Shown: piece after piece, positions 20,442-27,710 of the stretch | Numbering within the stretch: the first letter of the stretch is position 1 | Layout of the letters: each line of letters begins with the position of its first letter | Virus record (IMG/VR): IMGVR_UViG_3300001796_000073 | Coordinates: 1-41,965 of that record | Reading direction: 5' to 3' (one strand) | Origin: a virus | DNA length: 41,965 bases | Position numbers and translations under genes: made by a program | Notes under the pieces: model-generated | The model's database searches: none | What the model was told of the DNA's origin: nothing | Seen by the model: only the letters and a program-made list of their open reading frames with translations

Positions 20442-22061
20442 TCAGAGATACGAGGCGGCGCGGCAGCCGGCATTGAAGTTCGAACCGCCACGCGTGCTGA
20501 TCCAGTCGCGCGCCCAGACGCCGGCAACCGAGCCACTGCCCCAGACCGCCGAAACAAACAGAGCCAGTTCGTTGCGGATGTACTGATAGCAGTGATCCTG
20601 CCCGAACCGATTCGTCCCGCTAGCGCCCATGGCTGAGACACGCGGCAGCCCCTTGGCGGTGCGCCGCCAGCCAGCGCCGGTTGTGGCCGCATCCAGCACT
20701 TGTTGCGAGCCATCGCCGACACGACGGCTGACACCGTTGTTCGGGTAGTCGGTCCGCAGCGGGCTGAAGCCCAGCGGCTCCATCATCGCAGCAACGCCGG
20801 TTGCGCCCCAGTGGTCCGTCGCCAGCGTGTTGCCGCTGGTGAAGTTGCGCATTGCGGTCGATTGCTTGGCGCCGTGGAACGCGCCCTTGGTTGCCGATCC
20901 GCCCGAGGTATAAGCCGAGAAGCCGGTACCGTCCGCGCCGTTGAGCGTAAAGGTGTTGGCGTCGACCACGGTGATCGTGAAAATCCGGTCGTTGATCTGC
21001 GTCATGCCGCCAATGCCGGTGAGCTGGATCTCGTCGCCGGTCGTGTAGCCGTGCGCGGCGACGGTGACAGCAACCGGGTTGGCCTGCGTGGCACCGGTGA
21101 CGGTTTTGCTCGCGGCGATACAGGTGACGCCGATGGCCACTTCCCACATCAAGCCGTTGAGGTCCGCAATACCGGAGGCTTGGCCGTTGTGCGTCGTCTT
21201 GGCAAACGGCGTTCCGCTACCGGTCTTTCCACAGTTGCTGTAGCCGTCTGAGACGTAGAGCACGCTGGTGTCGTTAATGTCCCGAAGGGCGTTGTTGTTG
21301 CAGCCCTTGGGAAAATTGGTCACGCCAGCGGCGTCGTACCAGGCGCACCACGTCGCCGACGTTGCGGCCTGCCCGTGCGCCAGCGACAGCAGCGCCAGCG
21401 CGCCGTACTGGTAGATGCTCGCACAATGAAACGCCGCGCCGCGCGTCTTGGCGGCAAGGATCGCCGAGGCGTAGATGTTGGCCGGGGCGCCGTTCAGCCC
21501 GCTGGCCGGATTGTGATCCGCATGGAAGCTGATGGCGTTGCCGTTGCGGATGCTGGAGGCGATCCCGCCGTTATTCGACACCATGTACTTGTCGAAGAAG
21601 AACCCGGTTTGCACGCCGCCGCCATCGATGAAGGCGCGGTGCAGTGCGTAGCCCTGGGCGTTGGCGACGGTCTGGTTTTCAAAGGCGGAAACCGGCTTGA
21701 TATCCACCGAGTCCACGCCGTGCGCGGCAAACGTCGGGTTGCTGGCGTGGCCGATCCGGTAATAAAACGCCGGAATCCAGCACATGATCGAGCCATCTGA
21801 GTAGGCGTAATTGCCGTAGTTGTCGCTGGCCGGGTCGGTGTAGCCGGGCAGCGGGGTGTAGCCGGCCGGCACAATCGGGCACGGCGCCACGCCGAAGCCG
21901 GCGGTTCCGGGAATGCCGATATCCGCCGTGTTGAGCGCGTGAATGTGCTGCGCCTGGATGACTTTGGTCAAGCCACCGTCAGCCACCAGCATCAGCTCTG
22001 TGCCCTTGAGGTGAGTGAGCCGGCGGTCCGGGTTGTCGTATAGCTCTTGAATGGTCGGCAT
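20442..22061 (-). CDS. DGR-diversified tail protein (C-type-lectin/FGE-like fold)
   Basis: 539 residues. The N-terminus (TIQELYDNPDRRLTHLKGTE) suits tail attachment. Residues about 60-315 and 390-539 form an FGE-sulfatase/C-type-lectin-like fold (YSDGSIMCWIPAFYYRIG; DHCYQYIRNELALFVSAVWG), ending in the VR with GVWARDW and NAGCRAASYL. An extra beta domain (about 325-385: VAAHGYTTGDEIQLTGIGGM, TITVVDANTFTLNG), like E1 FCCH-type modules of other phage proteins, is inserted. Its C-terminal 38 residues are the VR. Inferred: receptor-binding protein at the tail tip, diversified to switch receptors. Confidence 0.93.
   Translation of the reverse strand: MPTIQELYDNPDRRLTHLKGTELMLVADGGLTKVIQAQHIHALNTADIGIPGTAGFGVAPCPIVPAGYTPLPGYTDPASDNYGNYAYSDGSIMCWIPAFYYRIGHASNPTFAAHGVDSVDIKPVSAFENQTVANAQGYALHRAFIDGGGVQTGFFFDKYMVSNNGGIASSIRNGNAISFHADHNPASGLNGAPANIYASAILAAKTRGAAFHCASIYQYGALALLSLAHGQAATSATWCAWYDAAGVTNFPKGCNNNALRDINDTSVLYVSDGYSNCGKTGSGTPFAKTTHNGQASGIADLNGLMWEVAIGVTCIAASKTVTGATQANPVAVTVAAHGYTTGDEIQLTGIGGMTQINDRIFTITVVDANTFTLNGADGTGFSAYTSGGSATKGAFHGAKQSTAMRNFTSGNTLATDHWGATGVAAMMEPLGFSPLRTDYPNNGVSRRVGDGSQQVLDAATTGAGWRRTAKGLPRVSAMGASGTNRFGQDHCYQYIRNELALFVSAVWGSGSVAGVWARDWISTRGGSNFNAGCRAASYL
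20452..20567 (-). repeat. DGR variable repeat (VR)
   Basis: The 116-base 3' end of the target gene. Relative to TR it shows N to V, D to G, N to S, N to V, N to D, N to I, N to S and N to G changes inside, plus I to F, M to L and D to A at the edges (11 codons, 14 bases). The downstream GC-rich 3' portion (complement of 20454-20482) is identical to TR and would be the initiation-of-mutagenic-homology site. Confidence 0.95.
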
Positions 22062-22066
22062 GAGGA

Positions 22067-22204
22067 TTACTCCACGAATAGGATGATGGGGTCGCCGTCG
22101 GCGGTGATGGTCTGGCCGTCGTCGTCTTGGAGGAAGACGTAGGCCACGCCATTGATGCGCGATCCGGCAAGGCGAAAAGTGAAACCGAGAGAGAGCGAAA
22201 GCAT
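22067..22204 (-). CDS. 45-residue protein before the DGR target
   Basis: ATG 22204. The product (LSLSLGFTFRLAGSRINGVA, then YVFLQDDDGQTITADGDPII) is a small beta-strand protein. TAA lies 5 bases from the target's ATG, and GGAG within its last codons serves as the target's ribosome site. It may pack with the spike-base protein next to it. The family is unknown. Confidence 0.6.
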   Translation of the reverse strand: MLSLSLGFTFRLAGSRINGVAYVFLQDDDGQTITADGDPIILFVE

Positions 22205-22212
22205 GGTCGCGC

Positions 22213-22476
22213 TCAGACGTAGCCGACCAGGTGACCGGCGGTGCTGGCAGTCATCACCCGCGCAACGCGGAACGGGCCGACGGTGGCGCCCGAAACCAGG
22301 TTGCGGAAAGTGACAATGTTGCCTTCGGTGTCCTGCACCACCAGATTGCCGCCCTGTCCGACGTAGATCGCACGCAGCACGCGCGGCTGGTTCTCGGCGT
22401 CGTTCGGGGTGATGGCCGTCAGGGCAATGGCCGGGGATTCGAGGCCGGGAGAGTTGTGACGGAATGGGTCGGTCAT
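22213..22476 (-). CDS. spike base protein (RCAP_Rcc01079-like)
   Basis: 87 residues. The central TPNDAENQPRVLRAIYVGQG and GNIVTFRNLVSGATVGPFRV, ending in VARVMTASTAGHLVGYV, match the RCAP_Rcc01079-type spike-base family of gene-transfer-agent and siphophage tails, which forms the platform between tail tip and receptor-binding spikes. It sits just before the diversified protein, supporting a host-recognition role for that protein. Confidence 0.75.
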   Translation of the reverse strand: MTDPFRHNSPGLESPAIALTAITPNDAENQPRVLRAIYVGQGGNLVVQDTEGNIVTFRNLVSGATVGPFRVARVMTASTAGHLVGYV

Positions 22477-22490
22477 GGTGCGGTCCTTTC

Positions 22491-25400
22491 TTACGGGGTG
22501 TAGTTCCGTGCGATCACGGTGTAGGCGATGACGATCGGCCAGCCGATCTCGATCAGGTTCTTGGTGGCATTCGCGGTGCGGTCATAGACCTGCATGTTTT
22601 TCGAGCCCTGCAGGTAGATCTTGTTGCCGCTGGTCGCGCTGCCCTTGTTCCACCGCGTCACGATGTACGTCGACGTGATGACGTTGTGCGTTGCCGCCAG
22701 GTTGCTGACGGTGTGCGCCTTGTACTTGGGACGGCCGGCGGCGTTGTCGCCGTCCCGCTCGCGATAGGTTGCGCCACTGACAAGATGGCCATGCAGCTCG
22801 GTGATTGTGTTGGGGCTGACCGTCAGCGACGACCACGACGCGGTGATGTTGTAGGCCGGCACGTCGTCGGCATTCACAATCACGGTCAGGTCGGAAAACT
22901 GGAACGTCGCCGGTAGCGTGATCTCGACCTCATAGGTGCCGTCCGCATTCAGCGTGGTCGGCATGGTCACCATGCCCTGCGCCACGATGGTGCCGATGCC
23001 CGGCGTGATGGTCACGCTCTTGCCCGTCGCCGGGTCGGATACCTGCAGTCCGTACTTGCCTGGCGCCAGCAGGCCCAGCTTGACGCGCTCGTCGGCGTTC
23101 TGGTCGCGCACCAGTAGCCGCTTGGCGTCCAGGTCAAAATCCACCGTGTTGTCGGCGCTGCGCATCTTGCCGGCGATGATCTCGCCCAGGTTGGCAACGA
23201 TGGCCGAGAGGCTGGCGACGCTGATATGACTGGCGCCGACCGCCCCGGTGGTGACAACGAACTCGCCCGACACGTTGAGGTTGTCATCCCCGTACACATC
23301 GTAAGCGGCGCAGCGCACGTACCAGGTGCGGTTCGGCTCCAGCGGCAACTGGCGGATCGGGCTGGCGCCGTCGTACTTGAGATTGCCGACCGTCAGCGGG
23401 AATCCGCTGGTTTTGCTGGCCCAGACCTTGAAGCCGACCAGATCGACATCGAGCGGCGGCGAGCACGACCAGAGCGCGCCCTGCGCATCGCTGACGACCT
23501 GCACGTTGTTGAGCTGGCCAATCTGCGCATTCGTCGCGCTGATCGTCGCTTCGCTGTCGCCGGCCACCACGCCCAGCGGGAGCACGCGGAATTCCAGCGT
23601 CCGCCACGGCCCGCCATCCATGCCGGCATCGGCGATGCTGTAGGCGTAGGCCGTTTCGGTGATGGTCGTCTCGCGGCGCAGCACGCCGGCCGCCCAGACC
23701 TGCACGCGGTAGCGGTCTGCCCGCGGCACCGGTGACCAGCGAATGCGGCAGTCCAGCCCGGTGAAAGGCGCATCGAGGTGCAGATCGACCACGCCGCCGG
23801 GCGCCGTCACCGTGGCGCCGCTGGTGCTGCTGTAGTAGGCCCACGGCCCGCGCAGCAGGCCCATGGCGGCAACGCGGGCGTTGAAATACTGGCCGGGCGG
23901 GATGCCTTCGAGCGTCCAGCGGCTGCCGGTGGTGTCGCCGGCCTTGACCCAGTTGATGTCGTCGGTGGTGTATTCCACCAGATAATGCGTGGCGCCCTCG
24001 GCCGGTTGCCAGGTGATGATCTGCTGCGGCGCAGTCGGCGTGCCGGCCTCGCTCACCAGCAACCCGGTGACGACCGGCGCGCTGGGCACGCTGGGGTAAC
24101 CGGCGGCGGTATCGTCCGGGATGGTGGCGGATTCGGCATCGTGCACGCGCATGTCTTCCGCCACGGCCTCGATCTCGACCGTGGTGCGGCCCTTGGGGCG
24201 GATGGCGGTCAGCAGCGCCTGCAGCTCGATCTGATTGGCCGGACCGAAGGCGTAACGCGTCCGCTCGCGGCGGTAGCCTTCCCATTCTGGCGTAAAGCCG
24301 GGGTCGGTCAGCAGCGTGACGCGGTGCGGGTCGGTGGCGTGCGGCGATACCTGGATGATGCCGGTCGGCGTGCCGTTGTCGCGCACCAGCCGGACGTAGT
24401 GGTTGCCGCTCGCGGCCCACTCGGGCGGCTCGGACAGCACGGCGGTCAGCGTGCCGGCATCCCAGCCGACAATCTCGCCCGACTGGCCCCACCTGGGCAC
24501 ATCGTGAACGATGCCGACCAGATCGCCGAAGCGGACCAGATAGCCGTCCATTTCGGTTTCCAGCTTGATGATGCGGCGGCGCCAGCGGTTGGCGCCGGCC
24601 ATGTACATGCCTTCACGCACCACCTGGTCACGATTGACCATGCCGAAGGCCTTGGCGTCGGCCAGCTTGCCGCCGGCCGACCCGGGCAGCACGCAGGTGG
24701 CGTCGCGCTCGCGCCAGTAGCGTTCGTCGAAGTAGGCCAGCCGCACGCCGTCCGACGTATCGGTGACAGCCGGGGCGTATTCCATCGAGAACGAACCGGC
24801 AACGATGTTGCGCGGCGTGAACATGTACTGCGGCACCGTCTGCGGGGCGTCCCGCCAGAAGCGCACCTTGCCCGACTGCTGGTACCACTTGGCGCGGCCG
24901 GCGCGGGCCGTGATGGTCAGGGCTTCACCCACGGTCATCTTGCCGTCGAAGCGGGCGTCGAAGGTGTCGCCACGGCCAGCCCAGACGCCGGCCAGGGCAT
25001 ACAGCCCGGCGAGGTCATAGCGGTCATCCGCCAGACTGGCGCCGTAGCTGGCGCGACAGATGTCGGCCAGCGCCCAGGCAATGTTGCGCGTGGCCACCGG
25101 TGCCGACCAGCCGGTGGTCGGGTGCCAGGTCGGCAGCTTGCGCGTGGAAATGATGTTGATCTTGCGCGTGGCCTGCTCGCTGATCTGCGCCGTGGCCTTG
25201 AGCTTGACGGCCAGCAGCGTGATGTTGCCGTAGTCGGTCTCGTCCGGCAGGTAGGCACGCAGCCCGGCCCAATGCACGGCATGCGCAGCGCGGGCGCTGG
25301 TATCTTTGGCATCCAGCCGCGAAACGCGTACCCGGTAGCGGCCGGCGGCGACGGTATAGCGGTAGCTGCGGCGAATGGCGGTATTGGTGGCGCCGGTGAT

Positions 25401-26342
25401 CACCGGCTCGCCCAGCGTAGCCCAGGCGCCGACCGGCTCGCCCTCGTCGTCGACCAACTGCGCCTCGATGCGCACGGTGACGCTGCGGCTATCCAGCCCG
25501 CCGGCGTTGTTGCTGTAGTAAAGCCCGTTCGGGCACACCAGATCGACGCCGATGGCGGTGGCCAGCTCGTCGGAACCGCTGGCAACGAACGGCCCCTGCA
25601 TGCCCAGGATTTCGGCGCCGCCGATTTCGGCGCTCTGAATGACGGCCGACGGGAACAGCGTGACGTCGCCGCCGGGTGGCACGATCTCTGTCTGCGCACC
25701 TTCGAACGAGCCAATCGGCGTGTCCTCGATGCGAATGGCCTCGATGTCGTACTCGCCCTGGCCGACGACGAACAACTGGTAGAGGTACTGCTCGTTGTCC
25801 TGGTATTCCTGGTACGGGCGCGCAGCGAAATCAAGGTAAGCGATGTGCCGGCCATACTGCACCGTGATCGGTTGCTCCAGGCGCGCGGCATTGCCCTGCG
25901 CCGCCAGGTTGTAGGTGGGCGACGGCGCCGACATTTCGGCGAAGGCCTGCGGCGTGGGCGGTTTTGGCTGCGGCAGGATGGCATTGAGCAGCAGCGAGGC
26001 GGCCATCTGCAATCCGGCGGTAAGCAGGGCGGTGCCCATCGTCCCCAGCTTCATTGCGCCAGCCAAAGCCGGCGCGACATACACCGCGATTACGACCATC
26101 ACCACCATTGCCAGAATCTGGCCGAACTGCTTGCCGCGCGGCATGACCACGAAGGCCACGGTATCCCCGTGCTTGACCTTGCGCTTCCAGCCGGCGCGCA
26201 GCAGCGGCTTGCCGTTGTAGATGCACACCACCGGCCGGTCGGTCTTCGGCGCCATGGCCGCGATCCGGCGGTTTTTCGGGATGCGCTCGACCGTGCGCGC
26301 TGCCGGATCAAACGGATCGAGCGACTTGATCAGCAGCGGCAT
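22491..26342 (-). CDS. tail-tip central fibre / host-specificity protein (lambda J-like)
   Basis: 1283 residues from ATG 26342. The N-terminal 90 residues include a conserved VVCIYNGKPLLRAGWKRKVK segment, then a membrane-like LAMVVMVVIAVYVAPALAG and LLTAGLQMAASLLLNAILPQ patch, as in gpI/gpJ-type tail-tip proteins. After that come beta-rich hub domains (ITVQYGRHIAYLDF; WALADICRASYGASLADDRY), fibronectin-like repeats (ITWQPAEGATHYLVEYTTDD; CRIRWSPVPRADRYRVQVWA) and a variable C-terminus. Known: J forms the hub that plugs the tail and reaches the receptor. It overlaps the NlpC gene by 13 bases. Confidence 0.85.
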   Translation of the reverse strand: MPLLIKSLDPFDPAARTVERIPKNRRIAAMAPKTDRPVVCIYNGKPLLRAGWKRKVKHGDTVAFVVMPRGKQFGQILAMVVMVVIAVYVAPALAGAMKLGTMGTALLTAGLQMAASLLLNAILPQPKPPTPQAFAEMSAPSPTYNLAAQGNAARLEQPITVQYGRHIAYLDFAARPYQEYQDNEQYLYQLFVVGQGEYDIEAIRIEDTPIGSFEGAQTEIVPPGGDVTLFPSAVIQSAEIGGAEILGMQGPFVASGSDELATAIGVDLVCPNGLYYSNNAGGLDSRSVTVRIEAQLVDDEGEPVGAWATLGEPVITGATNTAIRRSYRYTVAAGRYRVRVSRLDAKDTSARAAHAVHWAGLRAYLPDETDYGNITLLAVKLKATAQISEQATRKINIISTRKLPTWHPTTGWSAPVATRNIAWALADICRASYGASLADDRYDLAGLYALAGVWAGRGDTFDARFDGKMTVGEALTITARAGRAKWYQQSGKVRFWRDAPQTVPQYMFTPRNIVAGSFSMEYAPAVTDTSDGVRLAYFDERYWRERDATCVLPGSAGGKLADAKAFGMVNRDQVVREGMYMAGANRWRRRIIKLETEMDGYLVRFGDLVGIVHDVPRWGQSGEIVGWDAGTLTAVLSEPPEWAASGNHYVRLVRDNGTPTGIIQVSPHATDPHRVTLLTDPGFTPEWEGYRRERTRYAFGPANQIELQALLTAIRPKGRTTVEIEAVAEDMRVHDAESATIPDDTAAGYPSVPSAPVVTGLLVSEAGTPTAPQQIITWQPAEGATHYLVEYTTDDINWVKAGDTTGSRWTLEGIPPGQYFNARVAAMGLLRGPWAYYSSTSGATVTAPGGVVDLHLDAPFTGLDCRIRWSPVPRADRYRVQVWAAGVLRRETTITETAYAYSIADAGMDGGPWRTLEFRVLPLGVVAGDSEATISATNAQIGQLNNVQVVSDAQGALWSCSPPLDVDLVGFKVWASKTSGFPLTVGNLKYDGASPIRQLPLEPNRTWYVRCAAYDVYGDDNLNVSGEFVVTTGAVGASHISVASLSAIVANLGEIIAGKMRSADNTVDFDLDAKRLLVRDQNADERVKLGLLAPGKYGLQVSDPATGKSVTITPGIGTIVAQGMVTMPTTLNADGTYEVEITLPATFQFSDLTVIVNADDVPAYNITASWSSLTVSPNTITELHGHLVSGATYRERDGDNAAGRPKYKAHTVSNLAATHNVITSTYIVTRWNKGSATSGNKIYLQGSKNMQVYDRTANATKNLIEIGWPIVIAYTVIARNYTP

Positions 26343-26731
26343 GCGGCACCTGTGTAACGGTAGAACTTGATCTGGGTGTATTCGTCGGCCAGGCGGTCCA
26401 GCGGCGTCGCCATGCCGCCCAGCGGGGTGTCGCAATGCAACACGCGGCCGCCATCGACATCCACCCAGATGCCGACGTGCGCTTCCTGGTGACCCTTGAC
26501 CATCATCAGGCCGTCACCTTCCTGCGCCTCAGCGGCCGGGATTTCCGTCCAGTTGGCACGCTCCGGGTGGCTGGCAAACACGGCCGACTTGGCGGCCAGG
26601 CGGTAATCCGCCTGGGGCACGGCCGGCAGATCGCGCCCGAACTGCTCGCGCTGCACCGTGCGGAAGAATCCCCAGCAGTCACATTCCGGCGACCACGGCA
26701 GGCCGAGGTATTTGATGGACCAGTGGCTCAT
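26330..26731 (-). CDS. NlpC/P60 tail assembly protein (lambda K-like)
   Basis: 133 residues. Catalytic-type Cys19 in ECDCWGFFRTVQREQFG, His85 in AHVGIWVDVDGGRVLHC and the following His99/Cys pair fit the NlpC/P60 peptidase domain of gpK-like tail proteins. It is located between the tail-tip chaperone-like gene and J, as in lambda. Known: gpK is a peptidoglycan-cutting tail component, acting during entry or tail assembly. Confidence 0.85.
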   Translation of the reverse strand: MSHWSIKYLGLPWSPECDCWGFFRTVQREQFGRDLPAVPQADYRLAAKSAVFASHPERANWTEIPAAEAQEGDGLMMVKGHQEAHVGIWVDVDGGRVLHCDTPLGGMATPLDRLADEYTQIKFYRYTGAACRC

Positions 26732-27228
26732 CGCGTCAGCCCCGGGAAGCGCCGAGGCGTGTAAAGCTCGCGCGGGAAAGGCAGGTTGGCGATCTCGCCG
26801 AAGCCGATGCGCAGCGTGACCTGCGTGGTATTGATCGAGATATGCCGAATTTCGCCCGGCAGCAGCCGGCGCCCCGGGGCGTCCAGCTCATCGGATCGGT
26901 AGGCACGCATCACCACCGACACCGGGTCCGGGCTGCCCGACAGGCCGTCGAGCAGCTGCGCGATCTCCGCGCTGGCGCCGTCGATGGTGATCGACAACTC
27001 CGGCTGCCCGGCCACGTTCACTTCCGGCTCCACGGCCTCGAAGGCGAAGCGGGTGTAGGTCACCGTTTCGCCGGTTTCGATCTTGGCTTCGAGATCCGCA
27101 TGGTCATCGACAAAGCGCAGCGGCGCTTCCAGGTCGGCGTGATTGAGTTCCATCGTCAGCAGATCGACGACATCCGACGGTGCATGCGCGCAGGCCTCGC
27201 GGTAGGCTTCGGTCATGAGGTCGTTCAT
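26728..27228 (-). CDS. tail assembly protein (DUF1833-like)
   Basis: 166 residues. A TMELNHADLEAPLRFVDDHA segment and the beta-rich KIETGETVTYTRFAFEAVEP, then LPGEIRHISINTTQVTLRIG, are characteristic of the DUF1833 minor tail proteins found before the K-like gene. It overlaps both neighbours by 4 bases. It probably forms part of the distal tail ring (lambda L-like position). No enzymatic motif is seen. Confidence 0.7.
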   Translation of the reverse strand: MNDLMTEAYREACAHAPSDVVDLLTMELNHADLEAPLRFVDDHADLEAKIETGETVTYTRFAFEAVEPEVNVAGQPELSITIDGASAEIAQLLDGLSGSPDPVSVVMRAYRSDELDAPGRRLLPGEIRHISINTTQVTLRIGFGEIANLPFPRELYTPRRFPGLTR

Positions 27229-27710
27229 TGATCATCCTCGACCGTCAGATAGGTCAGCGGCAATTCGCTGCCGATCACAATGCCCGGCTGTCCGGCGGCA
27301 TCGATATGTTCAGCCGCCTGCACATCCGGAATGAACGGCATCTGATCCACCTCAAGCTGCGCCGACACGCGCCACAGCCCGCCGCCCTGCGGCTTGGCCT
27401 CGTAGGGGCCGCCCTGGCCATCGATGAAACGGCACTGCACGTTGATCAGCCCGGTGCCATTGAGCGCCGGGCCGGCGAACCAGGCCGCACCACCGTCGAT
27501 GGTGTTTTCGAACCACCACTCGAAGAGACCGAACTGCGCCTGGTTGAACACCCACTGCGCCGGGGTAACCGTCGGCACCCGCGTAAAACGCCGCCGCACG
27601 CGCGCCGTGCCGGCCTCCATGTCGGTGCGAACGGTGCGCGACTTTGGCTTGAGCGAATAATCCGCCAGCGTCGGCGGCGGCAGGAAATCCGGCCAGACAG
27701 CGGCGCTCAT
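27225..27710 (-). CDS. distal-tail/minor tail protein (lambda M-like position)
   Basis: 161 residues. AAVWPDFLPPPTLADYSLKP at the N-terminus and NQAQFGLFEWWFENTIDGGA in the middle, then LWRVSAQLEVDQMPFIPDV, resemble small phage tail proteins located right after the tape measure. Coupled by ATGA overlaps to both neighbours. Probably a distal tail protein that caps the tube at the tip. The exact family name is uncertain. Confidence 0.7.
   Translation of the reverse strand: MSAAVWPDFLPPPTLADYSLKPKSRTVRTDMEAGTARVRRRFTRVPTVTPAQWVFNQAQFGLFEWWFENTIDGGAAWFAGPALNGTGLINVQCRFIDGQGGPYEAKPQGGGLWRVSAQLEVDQMPFIPDVQAAEHIDAAGQPGIVIGSELPLTYLTVEDDQ

Noticed and set aside
23778-26357. 859-codon plus-strand frame opposite the tail-tip protein
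   Set aside because: Low-complexity Gly/Arg/Ala composition and no start signal; J-like protein on the minus strand explains the region.
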